This document shows, one piece after another, positions 11,683-22,519 of a DNA stretch of 64,000 bases. Numbering within the stretch: the first letter of the stretch is position 1; each line of letters opens with the position of its first letter. The notes under the pieces were generated by a model that was not told where the DNA came from, did no database searches, and saw only the letters and a program-made list of their open reading frames with translations. Origin of the DNA: Bagarius yarrelli (Eukaryota > Chordata > Actinopteri > Siluriformes > Sisoridae); contig VCAZ01000045.1 in assembly GCA_005784505.1 (NCBI GenBank), positions 2,206,501-2,270,500 of the forward strand, given 5' to 3'. A program made the translations under genes and the position numbers.

Positions 11683-12060
11683 TCAGGCAGCCAGAAATCT
11701 TGTTGGTTTTCCTTGGAGTAAATCAATCAGATTCCAATTTTTCTACCATGGCCAAGAGCAAAGAGCTGTCCAAAAATGTCAGGGACAAGATTGTAGACCA
11801 TTACCAAACAGCGATTATTCGCAAATGAAAGGGACACAAATTAACCATCAGTCCAAGAGAAACTAAAAGACTCAAACACTGTTTCAAAATGGCAATGCCC
11901 CTGTGCACAAAGCCCTCCGAGTTCCATAATAGGCATGAGGTATTCCAGTTGGAGAGGAGAAAGTGTGTTTTGTACAGGGCCCTGACCTCAACCCCACTGA
12001 ACACTTTTTTCATTTTCGCCCACCTGACGTAAATTTTCCATTGACTTCCATTCACCATAG
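11683..12060 (+). mobile_element. chimeric non-autonomous Tc1 derivative, copy B
   Basis: Parallel to copy A: 'gcagccagaaatcttgttgg', 'accatggccaagagcaaaga', 'gcgattattcgcaaatgaaa', 'gcaatgcccctgtgcacaaa' and 'cctgacctcaaccccactga' in the same order. It keeps less of the right end than copy A and merges at about 12010 into unrelated sequence. Short open frames on both strands here are fragments of the element. Confidence 0.75.
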
Positions 12061-12234
12061 CACCACACTAGCTCTGGTCCCTTTGTTTGGTCTAAACCGA
12101 TGTAAGAAGGACCCACTCCCACATTGCTTCGTTTCCAAAGTCTCTCTAGACATCCACAGACTTCCAGACTCAAAGTTTTGCTGGTGGCTTTCCAGTGCCT
12201 CCTGTGTTTCAAGTATTTTGGGTAATCCTGTGTT

Positions 12235-12310
12235 CTCTAAGTTATAAGGAAAAAAGCGGGTATAGAAGATGAATGAATGAATAAAAGAATAAATGAATGA
12301 ATAATTGATT
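12235..12310 (+). repeat. 3' tail of a common fish LINE-type repeat with GAAT array
   Basis: 'aagcgggtatagaagatgaa' followed by (tgaa)n is the same terminal motif, in opposite orientation, as the element at 46.61 kb (catccatccatccacttttc-tatacc). Only the tail is present. Confidence 0.6.
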
Positions 12311-13289
12311 TAGTTTTATTGAGTGTGTCAGTATTCCTGGAGTTAAATATTTGAGCCATCAGCTCAAGCCCAGAAAACTAAAAAATACAAAATTTAGAAA
12401 TCTCAATGTTAATCTTTAGGGTTTCAGACACATTATTGACACACACTCGCACAAACATACACACGCACACACACACACTTCGACCTTGAGAAAATTATGT
12501 ATTCATTCAGTATTCAGTTTTGACTGAACAGAAATAATGCTGTTACGCCTAGTGCAGTGTGGTGGGGTGTTCCAGGCCTCAGGTTTAGCATTAACGGGTT
12601 TGAGAGGTGTGTTAGGCAGTACTGTCTTATCTGTTACCAGTAAAAAATGTGTCTTAAGGAAGACGGATGGTTTGCAGCAGCGTGTATCTATTGTGTCGTT
12701 TCTTTTTTCACCCCTGAGAGAAAATATGCAGTCAGCTCAATGCCTGTCACCTCTGACCAGAAGAAAGACTTGACTTTTAATGTGACCGTCTGTGTGTGTA
12801 GGTGTGTGTGTAGGGTTCATAAGTGCTCCCAGCTTGCAAGCACTGATTAAAGGGTCTACTTTTTTCTGCAAAGGTTTATACTGTAAACCAACATGCTTTA
12901 AATTGGTGCTTAATAAGTACCCAGATTTATGCTAGCCCAAATATTACCTCTTTTCTGCCCACCTTTAACTCCATTATGCAGTTAACATTATTAAACTCTG
13001 ATTATACTCTTTTATTAAGCTAAAGCCTTTTAAACTGTACAAATTTACGGCTAAGCTTTCCAGAATGGTTGCAGCAGAAATCTAAAAATCTAAAAATAAT
13101 TTTCAGCTGCTATTACTTGACAGTATTTACTTCTGGAACTAAAGCCTGATTATTAGAAATAATTTTAAAGATTTTTGTATGCTTGCAATAGTATTAGCAA
13201 GTTTATGCATTCATGTTGAGGTGAGGTGGTCTGGGGTGCAGTCAGTGATCCGGTTTAGTGGGTTAAGCTAAAGGCTCGGGGCAAAACAC
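12311..13289. other. unassigned DNA
   Basis: Includes a short CA-rich stretch at about 12440-12478. Two overlapping plus frames of 67-78 codons at 12537-12850 show no domain and read through GT-rich simple sequence. Confidence 0.4.
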
Positions 13290-13910
13290 AATCATATCAC
13301 ACCATGTTAAAATTTAAGAGTCTCCTAGTTTTAGTGAAGGTATAATGTAATGCTACAACATACAAAGACATTCTAGACTAGTGGTGACCAACATTTTTTT
13401 TCAAATTCCACTTGATTCATTTTAACATTTAATTGTTTTAGCACTTTTTTGGTATTTCGTGCTTCCAGTGTTGCTGCACTGCGACCCGAATTGGTGGGAG
13501 CTTTCTTATCTGGGTCCAGTATGCCTGGGTCATTACTATCAGCTGCTGAAGGCGAATCAGTGAGACAAATTTGTCCATTTTCTGGTCAACCAGGGGATCC
13601 TGGTTAAAATTAGCTTATGAAATTTAATCTTTCCTGTTAATGCTCAAAACTTTTAAATGGCTACAATTCACTGAAGGTCTTGATGCCCAATTCTGATTTC
13701 TAGACGACTGTGTGCTTCCAGGTTCTGGGTTCATTAAAGGTGGGGTTGAGTGAGATTTAGGGCTTTGTGCAGGACACTTAAGTTCCTCCACTCCTGTTAT
13801 AACACATCAAGTCGTTATGGAGCTTAGGGGATTTGTATACAGGGGTGTGTCATGCTAGAACAGTGTGGGAACTCAACCTTCAAACAAAGAAATAATGTGA
13901 TGCTACATTG
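13290..13910. mobile_element. Tc1-type MITE relic, interrupted
   Basis: Left block 13318-13378 ('gctacaacatacaaagacat'-tctagac) and right block 13706-13745 ('gactgtgtgcttccaggttc') are adjacent in the common fish Tc1 MITE. Here they are separated by the insert at 13379-13697. A further block at 13770-13880 ('tttgtgcaggacacttaagt' … 'atgctagaacagtgtgggaa') is the opposite-strand half of the same transposase region, so the relic is rearranged. Confidence 0.7.
13379..13697. mobile_element. 319-bp insertion with 8-bp TSD (hAT-like)
   Basis: The octamer TTCTAGAC is present immediately before (13371-13378) and after (13698-13705) the segment, and removing the segment plus one octamer restores continuous Tc1 sequence. 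The insert begins 'tagtggtgaccaaca', which resembles short hAT termini. The right end ('tgcccaattctgat') is a poor inverted match, so the hAT assignment rests on the 8-bp duplication and the left end. Confidence 0.7.
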
Positions 13911-14762
13911 CACAGGTTAATAGAAGCCTTTTAAACAGCTGACAAGAAATAAGAAATGCATACAAATTTGTCAATTCTTTAAAAAAGTCCTATAGACTAA
14001 AGAGCACCCGATTCAAAAGATAAGAAAGTTTATAGACAGGAAGATCATCAAGAGGCCAGTGGAAGCTGACTGGTGAGGGTGAGAGGGTTGTGAGTTCAAA
14101 TCCTGGAACTATTAAGCTGCCACTACTAGGCTTTTCAACCAGTAGTCATGCAGCTCCTCATAACTTACTACTATAAACTGTATATAAAAAAAAATATTTC
14201 TAGCGGCCATTTTGGATGCAGTGTAAGAACTAGTTTCTAGCATTCCAGCCAATCAAATGACATATTGAAAGGCCTGGATGTCCTCTGTACAGTACAGGAA
14301 AAATTAATAAAAGAGATGAAAAAAAAATACCTGAAAGTTAAAGATCCACTACAGAGGACAGAGTCTCAGGATGATATAAATAGCAGATGTTAAAATCCAA
14401 CCGTTAAACGAATGCTGCAATCGACCTTATAGTCAGGGGCAATCCAGACACCTTGAACAAGGGCATGCCAACTTCACTGGCATAATTTGTTCATCTTAAG
14501 TGGCCTGGTGCCATTTGATCTTTGAGGGCATTGCTGTGTAACTGAGCCAGGATTCTACTGATCACATCCATCTGTTATTAAAGCTCAGCAGCTTGAACAA
14601 TATTAAACTGGAAAGGATTCCAATCCTGACCTGACCTGAATTCTTAAATAGTTCTTTAGAGAATTTGACAAAGTCATGTATGTGTTTATTGCCATGGTTA
14701 CAGTACATCAAGTGACATTTAAAGAACCTGTGGCTACATGTACATTAAACTGGATTTATGGG
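13911..14762. other. unassigned DNA with a SINE scrap
   Basis: At 14085-14135 'ggttgtgagttcaaatcctg' and 'aagctgccactactagg' look like the B-box and linker of a family 1 SINE. The remainder is unassigned. Confidence 0.45.
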
Positions 14763-15008
14763 GTAGTGGTGGCTCAAATGGTTAGGGCACTGAGTTGTTG
14801 ATTGGAAGACCAGGAAGACCTGGGTTCAAGCCCCATCGCCAATCTTGGTCCTTGAGCAAGACCCTTAACCCTTCTTGCTCCAGGGGTGCTGGGTATCATT
14901 AGGGGAGCTGACCCTGTGCTCTGACCCCAACCTTCTAAGATGGGATATGCGAATAAACAAATTTCACTGTGCTGTACAGTAACAAAATAAAAAAAATAAA
15001 TAAAAAAG
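14763..15008 (+). mobile_element. tRNA-derived SINE, family 2, alternative tail
   Basis: tRNA-like head (A-box 'tggctcaaatggttagg', B-box 'gggttcaagcccc'), the central V-type block 'ccttgagcaagacccttaac', then 'ctgtgctctgaccccaacct' and 'gggatatgcgaataaaca'. The tail is 'aatttcactgtgctgtacag' plus A-rich repeats, a different subfamily from the copies at 3.6 and 58.1 kb. Confidence 0.85.
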
Positions 15009-15087
15009 CATTGTTTATGAATATATACCTAAATTACATACATATAAAATATTTAAACTATGTATTCAAAGCATTTTTTATTGTAAA

Positions 15088-15242
15088 GCGGTAGCTTAGT
15101 GGTTAAGGTGTTGGACTCCTAATCGAAAAATCAGGCTTTGATTCCTAGCACCACCAAGTTACCACTGCTGGGGCCCTGAGCGAGGCCCTTAATCCCCAAA
15201 TGCTCAGATGTATAAAAGAGATCCAAATGCTGTAAATGTAAC
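15088..15242 (+). mobile_element. tRNA-derived SINE, family 1, missing 3' block
   Basis: Head 'gtagcttagtggttaaggtg', worn B box, central block 'ccctgagcgaggcccttaat', then 'tataaaagagat' joined directly to 'ccaaatgctgtaaatg'. The roughly 30-nt CGCTCTGGATAAGGGCGTCTG block present in other copies has been deleted. Confidence 0.8.
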
Positions 15243-16398
15243 TAAGGGCGTTAATTGGAAGCAGGTTTGTGATATGTTCTTATAGCAAAAAGTTTTATAT
15301 TTATAAAATTTGCAATATACGCTCTAATGCTCCGAACAGTCATACTGCACTTTTTTTAATCTATTCAATTTTATTCATAAGCAGGTTAATAAACCGGAAC
15401 ATTTAAGTTCCATATACTCCAAATTGCTACTTATCATCAACGTGTGATGTCACAGCATGGCCTTCTCAGAAAAGCCTCAGATGCAGGAAATACTGATATA
15501 GAGGAAGTGTCAGTATTTCCTGTGAAAATTTAAAATAAATAAATATATCCATCATATATTATCATATCCATAACCGTCATATCCGGTTAATGCCCATAAT
15601 TTTAATGATTTCTAACGAACTCCCACATGCTCAAAGCCCTTTTAGTTTCATTGAGTCTGTTTTCACTGGAAAAATGGCATTAGTTAGAAATAATGTAATT
15701 GCAGTCATCCATCTATCCATTCATCCAAGAGAAGCTACCAATTTAAAAATCCAGCTTTTTAAGCACAGAAGAACTTGAAATTTATGAGCGGAAAAATCAG
15801 TCATGGCTTTTCTACTACGTTTGCATGACAAATCTCACTCGTCAAACTCGGAACTCACTCATAAATATTCTGTAATCTGATTAACGGGAAATTCGGAATA
15901 ATATTTAAACAGACATTTTTTTTGATTGAGTAATTAAATCATGTATAACCAACGTAATCCTACTTATTTATCATTGTTCTTCTTTTGTTCAGTAGTATTG
16001 TTATTAGGAAAGGCTTCTGATCAACCTTTTTTTGTCTTTGTCTATTCGTCTTCTTTAATTGGTGCGAACTCAGTGGGCTGTAAAAACACTAATCAATATT
16101 TATGTGACTTGTATTTCTTTGGCAGTCAGTATTTAGCAGTGGGAGAGATGTTGAGATGTTGCACTGTGCAAGAATTGTTCAATTTTATTAAGAGATATTT
16201 ATTATTTCACAGTAACTCATTTAGGTGACACTTTTCTTAGGTGTGTTATCAGGTTGCAAGGTGATAAATTACAATTTTAGCTTGAAAAGATTCATAGATA
16301 CATTTCTAACATTTATGTTGCCTACAATTTAGATTTTTTAAAGCAATATAACTTTTTAATATTAGTAATTATTTTATTAATTCAATTGACTAATGCAC
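15243..16398. other. unassigned AT-rich DNA
   Basis: Nothing recognised. The 95-codon plus frame at 15941-16228 begins inside AT-rich DNA and shows no domain. Confidence 0.4.
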
Positions 16399-16454
16399 TC
16401 CATATTGGACCAAACTGGGTGGGAAGTCCATATTGTACCAAACTGGGTGGGAAG
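16399..16454 (+). repeat. 28-bp tandem duplication
   Basis: Two adjacent 28-bp copies (16399-16426 and 16427-16454) of a segment starting 'tccatattggaccaaactgg', differing at one base (g/t). The second runs directly into the SINE at 16453. Confidence 0.9.
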
Positions 16455-16658
16455 TGGTGGCTCATGGTTAAGGTGTTGGATTACCAACCCGAAGTTGTTG
16501 TGGGTTCGATTCCCAGCTCCACCAAGCCACCACTGTTGAGCCCCTGAGCAAGGCCCTTAACCCCCAATTGCTCAGTTGTATAACAAGGGATATTGTAAGT
16601 CGCTCTGCTCAAATTGAAGATAAGGGCGTCTGCCAAATGCTGCAAATGTAAATGTAAA
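16453..16658 (+). mobile_element. tRNA-derived SINE, family 1, near full length
   Basis: A-box 'tggctcatggttaagg', B-box 'gggttcgattccc', central block 'ccctgagcaaggcccttaac', 'cagttgtataacaaggg', 'gtaagtcgctctg', a short insertion 'ctcaaattgaa', 'gataagggcgtctgccaaat' and tail 'gcaaatgtaaatgtaaa'. The open frame on the opposite strand is SINE sequence. Confidence 0.9.
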
Positions 16659-17627
16659 CTGTTTTGCAATAATGTTTTCTTTTAGAAAGCATCACGTCAC
16701 AGGCTACAAAAAAAACGAGTGGCAAAACCCCCCTTTGGTAAGCTTGTAAAAAAAAATATGTACAGAATTTTTTTTTTGCATTTTTTACAACCCTTAAAAA
16801 ATGTTTTATTTAACAATAATTGGTGTGCTGTACCACTACGTTTGTTTTTTGACTTGTAACTTAAATTCCACTTTGTCATTATAGAAACCATTTCAGAACC
16901 TTTATAAAGGTTATTCAAAATGAAACCACAGAGACATGAACCAAATGACAAACAATAGCAAATCATTCAGTTCACTTCATAATGAATTGCTGGATAAGTT
17001 TTAAATAGAAAGTGTACAGAATGTTCATTTCAAAAATATTTCAGGACAAATATGTTTACTCAAGAATATTTTTATATAGATTTGGTCAAAAAGTTTTGGT
17101 TTTTTTTAGGAAAAATTACTGGTTACTAAGAATTTTTTTTTTTTTCGAAGGCATTCTTAATTAAACTCAGTTATAGGGTATTATACTTGCACAGATTAAT
17201 GTAGTAAAATCCATTTTAATAAGCCCTTCAGGCAACATTGGCCTTTCTTTCCTCAACCATATAACTCACTTTGACTTGTGTTCCACATACTTTGCTGTTT
17301 CCCCACATATGCACTTCCATTTTCTCACCAAATTTTTTTAAATTCAAATTTTTAATAAAATTGCTGTTTACTAAATTGCAGCTTAGTAAAAAGTGGATAT
17401 AAAATAAATGGGCCACATTTTATATATATAAAACTGGGCCAAATTTTTATATAATAAAAAAAGGTCATTTTATATATATAAAAAAAGGTATGTCATACTG
17501 TCATCTGACCATCAACTCACGATCTTCGGTTTCTACAAAAAAAATGGATCGAAACACTGGTAGCAATTAGGACAACTTTACTTGAAGGCTAAAACAAAAG
17601 CCTAAAGGTGAAAAAACACTGAACACC
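16659..17627. other. unassigned AT-rich DNA
   Basis: A short AT duplication ('cattttatatatataaaa' twice) lies at 17415-17485. No gene or element. Confidence 0.4.
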
Positions 17628-17790
17628 GGTTAAGACCGGTGTTGGACTGCCAACATGAAGGTCTTGCGTTTGATTCCCAGCACCACCAAGTTACCACTGT
17701 TGGGCCCCTAAATCAGGGCCTTAACCCCCAACTGCTTAGTTGTTTAAATGTAAGTTGCTCTGGATGAGGGTGTCTACCAAATTTAAACGT
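17628..17790 (+). mobile_element. tRNA-derived SINE, family 1, 5'-truncated
   Basis: Starts inside the head ('ggttaagaccggtgttggac'), keeps the B-box region 'gcgtttgattcccagcacc', the central block and 'gttgctctggatgagggtgt', ending 'aaatttaaacgta'. Confidence 0.8.
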
Positions 17791-18112
17791 ATTTAAAAAA
17801 TACACAAATATTGATTAAAAATTGTATACGTCGCTTGCACACAGCTTGTGATGCTACATGAAATAATATAAACATACTATACAAAATTGGTCTAATCAAC
17901 TAACATGAATTTTATAATCATTTGGAATTTAGACAATTTAATACAGATCACATTTTTTTTAATCAAGCAGTTCTACAGACTAAAGGCCATTGAATTCAGA
18001 GTAGAAAGTAGAAGACATCCAGAAATATTTGCAGAAAGCAGTGGTCACTGGAAAAAAAAAATTTTGTTTAACTTAGTTACTGTAACAGAAAGTAGATTCG
18101 GAACACAGGAGT

Positions 18113-18420
18113 TTGAACCAAACAGACCAGTTTATTTCACAGGAGTGACAACAGAAATCAAATGCTGGATTTTAATGCATTTAGAAGCTTTAGAACAAAG
18201 AACTTACAGGATTATCCAGAACACAAGGAATTTAGGAGTCTTTGGAATATCACCTGGAATGATTGGGAAGTTTAAGAGCCTGAAACTCTCTTAAGAGTAA
18301 GACGTCTGGACGTTTATGGAAACATAAGAACGAGGAGGCGTGGGATTGGGTTCTTCTTCCAAAGGTCTAGACCAGATGGTGAACTAAAATGAGTGGTTTA
18401 AATATTGTGCGTGTGCGAAG
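18113..18420 (+). repeat. unclassified dispersed repeat, copy 1 (partner at 43.3 kb)
   Basis: Colinear with 43303-43590 over about 300 bp: 'gaaccaaacagaccagttta' / 'gaaccaaacagacaaattta', 'ggaatttaggagtc' / 'ggaactcaggagtc', 'gggaagtttaagagcctgaa' / 'ggaaagtttaagaatctgga', 'tctagaccagatg.tgaact' in both. The open plus frame at 17905-18294 enters this repeat. The frame is not conserved in the partner, so it is not taken as a gene. Confidence 0.7.
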
Positions 18421-18587
18421 AAATGTGATTAAAAATTGGAAAAATGGACCAATATAACAAAAGGAAAAGCCAGTCTGTGGTGTGTAAAAAATAAGTAAAG
18501 AATCAGAATGTGCATGGGTAAGACCTAATGTGGCTAAAGTGCCAACTGCATGTAAACAGCTAATAAAAAAAATAAAGAGGTGATCAA

Positions 18588-18790
18588 AAATATAAACAAG
18601 ACATAAAGAGGCATGGTAATAATGGGCTAGATGCAAAACAGGTGAGGATAATAGAGAGACATTTGGGCAACAGCTAATGACAGAACAGGGGCACAGACAG
18701 GCCATGAAGCAAAACAAGAGCACATGGCACCATAAACAAAAGTGTTTGCCGTCTGGTGGTCTGGTAGGACAGTGTCCAGTGTCCAAATAT
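18588..18790 (-). mobile_element. LTR-like family copy, fragment
   Basis: Right end 'gccgtctggtggtctggtag'-gacagtgtcc matches the signature 'tctggtggtccggcagggca' of the copies at 10.7 and 49.9 kb. The left is a purine-rich, C-poor stretch with 'gcacatggcaccataaac', as in the family. Confidence 0.5.
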
Positions 18791-20074
18791 CTGTGATATT
18801 TTCAATTTGGCATCTAACAATTGCAATAAAAGAAAAGAAAACTGCTGCCCTTTGTAATAATATTAGTAGAATAGTTTACATTTTGGACATAGCACAAAAT
18901 AGTTACTTGTGATCAGCACAGGGCAGTAACACTGTTGTGGCAAACACCCCTATGGTATATTCACTATATAATAAATTGTTATTTATTGATTTGTTAATTT
19001 TAAGTATATGCAGTGTCTTGGCAATACATCTATTTTAGGCCTAAATGTGGATTAGCTAATATGCATAAGCTAACAGGACAAATGTGTTATATTTATAATT
19101 AAAACATCACTGATAATTAGAGGGGAAAAAAACAGACATTGTTCCATCTGCCTCCACTTTTTTAACACCTGTCAAAAACACTGTAAGCCAAATATCTCCG
19201 ACTACAATACATGCAGGAAAACTGGCCAGCAATCTGATTTCATTTGCCTTTCTCAAGGACACAAGCAGAGACCTTAACCAGACTAGTCATGTGGGTCAAG
19301 ATTTATTACGTCTGCTTGCCAAGGTGTTAAATCATGCCACGTTCCAATAGTTTAATCAGGTAATATGCTATGTGCTAAATCAAACATTAGTTTTAGTGGC
19401 TTTGTTAAACAATAGTAGAAGGTCTTGCATAGCCCATATGTTCAGCAGAGTTAGGTGGTGGCATAGGAAGGGTTTTTACAGCCCACACTGGTAAAACTCC
19501 CCTGTTGGTTCCACCCGCCACTTGGTCAATATGTCAACCGTTTTCTTAGCTGCAGCTACTGTTCAAAAAAAGGTCAGGGTCAGGAGATTTGGGACAGGAG
19601 TTCTTTGGCAAGCTACTTAGCCATACAGTGTCAAAAAAGTGTGACACTTAAACAACAGGTGCAAGTTAAAAACATTGATGATAGGTAAAATGATTGATAT
19701 ATAATGTAATTCCCAAATGCCATTTAAGGGGGTCAAAATCCTCCATGCGAAATTGAGCTAAATCAAGCTGTCATTTGCTGGCAAAATATCTTAGCAAAGT
19801 ATCTAGATGTCCTAACGTTCCAGGTTTGTATGCTAGCTTAAATAAAGTTACACAAAGAAAACATTGCTAAATTGAGCATTAATTAATATAAGTGCCACCA
19901 GAACAAAAGAACTAGACTCAGTCCCCCCACTTAATGCCAGATAAAACTATATGAAAGAAAATTATTTTACAACTCTAATATAAACTGTTATTTTAGATTT
20001 TATTATAGAATTGAAAGGTTCTTGTTTTGTTTGTTAGCTTAGCTTTCTAGCTAACACTGCTATGCTAGCTAGCT
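18791..20074. other. unassigned DNA
   Basis: Nothing recognised. Short 'gctagctagctagc' tracts lie just before 20080. Confidence 0.4.
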
Positions 20075-20515
20075 AGCGAAGCTAGCATCTGCCTTGTTTT
20101 GGTTTTGTTTACTCCCTGTTTTGTCCCCTTGTCCTTCTGTCTTGTCATTCCCCTTGTCATTGTGTCCTGTTCTCATTGGTTGTCTGTCATGTGTTGTTCA
20201 GTGTCTCCGGTGTGTCTTGTTGATTAGTTCTTTGTGTATTTATAGCCCCTGTGTTTACCCTGTCTTGGTGGATTATTGTCTATGGTTGGTATGCTACTGA
20301 GGAGAGTTCTTGTTCATAAGTTTTATTCCTGTTCATGCTTGATGTTCCTGTTCATGCTTCATGTTCAAGTTAAGTTTGGTTCATGTTCTTTGTTTGTCTA
20401 ATTTTGTATATAGTCTTGTTGGGTGTTGGGGTTTTGTATATAGTTCACTTCTGTAAATAAATACTGCACTTGGGTTCCAACTCGCCTCAATGGAATAACC
20501 GTTACCAGAATATAA
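20075..20515 (+). mobile_element. LTR-like repeat, plus orientation (candidate solo LTR)
   Basis: Pyrimidine/GT-rich 'cttgtcattccccttgtcat' and 'gtcatgtgttgttcagtgtc' segments are followed by a TATA-like 'gtatttatagcccctgtg', then 'gttcatgttctttg', an AATAAA at about 20456 and 'tactgcacttgggttccaac'. The promoter-like then polyA-like order is what an LTR has. It is the inverted counterpart of the copies at 10.2 and 37.6 kb. The 68-codon open frame is low-complexity sequence within it. Confidence 0.6.
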
Positions 20516-21280
20516 CTTTACATAAAATGTTATATATAAAAAGTTGACCTTGCAATTTTAGAAACTTTTTAGAGAGCCCAGATTTTATCAGTGTTTTATT
20601 TTACCATTGTCCTTAAAGATGTAAAAAAAAAGTTTTCTTAACAGAAAAAAAAATACTACACTACATTAAGCTGTGTAAAAAAAAGAAAAAAACAGAACTG
20701 TTTAATGTCTCCTTTTACATCAGCTATTACCCACCATTGTGGTGTGTGACATGGCGACAAAATTCATTGCAGAACCAAAAATGCCCTGCGGTTAAAGGCC
20801 AAATATCAGAAATCCAATGTGGTTTTGCATAAATTAGTCAAACATTCCTTTTGTTAAACCTTGGAATGTCTTATTAGGCAGAGTCACAAAGACAATCTGG
20901 ACAGCATCTAATTATACTTTGGTTGCATATTTTGAAATCACTGCAGCCAATAATATCATATTTGTTTCAGTTTGTTTCAATTGCTCTTATTTATACCAAA
21001 ATCAGAATGCACTGTTCAATGCGGCTTCTGCTTCTTTAATCCTATTTGTCTTCCAAATGATCTCCAGATAAACCCAATCAATTCTTTCCCTTCATACAGC
21101 ATTAACGGAAATTGATGGTACCTTTAGGATTATAATGCTAAAATTGTAGAAATAGCAATGCGCCCATGCTAGTAGTCCTATTACCTTAGCTATTAGTAGG
21201 ATTTTTTTTTCTTACTTCCCAGAATTAAACATACTTCACCGAAGAGTCTGTAGCCTCTACCGATTTGAATGGTCTATATA
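20516..21280. other. unassigned DNA
   Basis: Nothing recognised. Confidence 0.4.
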
Positions 21281-21455
21281 ATCCAATTGATCTTTCCAAG
21301 TGGAGCTAGAAGAAAGGATAATGGCCCTGGCTCAGTTGGGCATTATAGATTGCTTCACATCTCAATGGAATTCTCATTCCCAAACGGTTTCTCAGAGGAG
21401 GCTTAAGGGAATGTGGTAGATAATCTGTGACCAAACACATTATGTATGCCCATAG
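21281..21455 (+). repeat. direct repeat flanking DIRS-like remnant, left copy
   Basis: 'atccaattgatctttccaag', 'ggccctggctcagt.gggc', 'gaattctcattcc' and 'atctgtgaccaaacacatt' recur in the same order 973 bp to the right. This may be a diverged duplication within a DIRS-like retroelement. The identity of the repeat itself is not known to me. Confidence 0.65.
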
Positions 21456-21699
21456 AAAGGGAGGATAAATCTTTGGCTTACTATAGATGGCCTGCAAAAC
21501 ATCACTGGGGTCTCCTGAAGTCTAGATGTACAAATTCTTTTTAGAAATTAGAATAACTTGCTGTACCATATTCTGGACAACAATTATGTCAATAGACTGG
21601 GAAACCTTTACTTTATTTGGACAGGATTTGTTTTACTAATTCTCCAATTGCGTTTGAAGACTATAAAAATAGCTGGAATTGTAACATTTTAAGATAAAA

Positions 21700-21960
21700 A
21701 TGGTTAGCATATATCCTGCGTGTACACTGGACCTGGACGACATAGTGCAGACACGGACGAGGTTACGTTTGTATGCATTTCCTTTGATCACGCTGCTTCT
21801 GGGAGCAAAATATGCTCTGGAGCAAATATGCCAGGGAGGGGTTAGACTATTGCTGGTAGCCCCGTTCTGGCTAGCTCAAGCATGGTTCTCAGACCTGGTC
21901 AGTCCCATCTAGTTGGTCATCCCTTCAAGATACCCATCAGGAGAGACCTCTGTGTTTCTG
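21700..21960 (+). pseudogene. DIRS-type retroelement pol remnant
   Basis: The frame contains LRLYAFPLITLLLGAKYALE and LLVAPFWLAQAWFSDLVS, which correspond to the region between reverse transcriptase/RNase H and the tyrosine recombinase in vertebrate DIRS-like elements (usual text: …LYAFPP…, LLVAPxWPAQxWFxDL). The frame stops at 21912, and the downstream DNA still encodes diverged continuation (…PSRYPSGETS…). No catalytic recombinase residues remain. Confidence 0.65.
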
Positions 21961-22253
21961 CCCTGTATTTAAAAAGAAATTAAAAAGAGAGAGTCCTAAA
22001 GAAACACGTTCCCGGTCCCTAAATATCATGACTTTGATAACACGGGTTGTGACTCCAATAACTGAATCTATGTTTAAAAAAAACCCCATGAATGATCTAT
22101 CTCAGTGTTTCTTCGCTATTCAGGCTTGAGGTCTTATTTGCTCCAGCTATCATTATGCAGTTCCATTCAGGCTACCCAGTATGATGCATTCAACATAGCA
22201 TTTCAGCGTTCCCTATTGAGACAGTAACCCTGCAGTTTCGGGGGCCTCCCATC

Positions 22254-22450
22254 ATCCAATTGATCTTTCCATGTAGAGATAGAAAAGATGATCTTGGTCC
22301 TAGCTCAGTGGGCCATCAATACATCTTTTTGATAGAAAAGAATATCTTGATAGAATTCTCATTTCCTGATAGATTTTTTTTTCTCACTAGCAGAGGAGGG
22401 AAAACGTGGTCGCTCATCTGTGACAGACGCATTCTGTATTCACATTCAAC
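22254..22450 (+). repeat. direct repeat flanking DIRS-like remnant, right copy
   Basis: Partner of 21281-21455, starting 'atccaattgatctttccatg'. Just before it lies 'gcgttccctattgagacagt', reminiscent of the GTTCCCT-containing ends of fish DIRS elements. Confidence 0.6.
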
Positions 22451-22519
22451 ACCACATAAGACACTGAGTGTGTGGGTTACTTTGTATGACTTAAAAAAAA
22501 CCCATTAAAACCCAAACAC

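Noticed and set aside
17905..18294. 129-codon plus-strand open frame
   Set aside because: The part from 18113 is a dispersed repeat whose partner at 43.3 kb is not open, and no family is recognisable.
18367..18786. 139-codon minus-strand open frame, the longest in the window
   Set aside because: Its downstream half lies in LTR-like repeat sequence and the rest is unremarkable; no domain seen.
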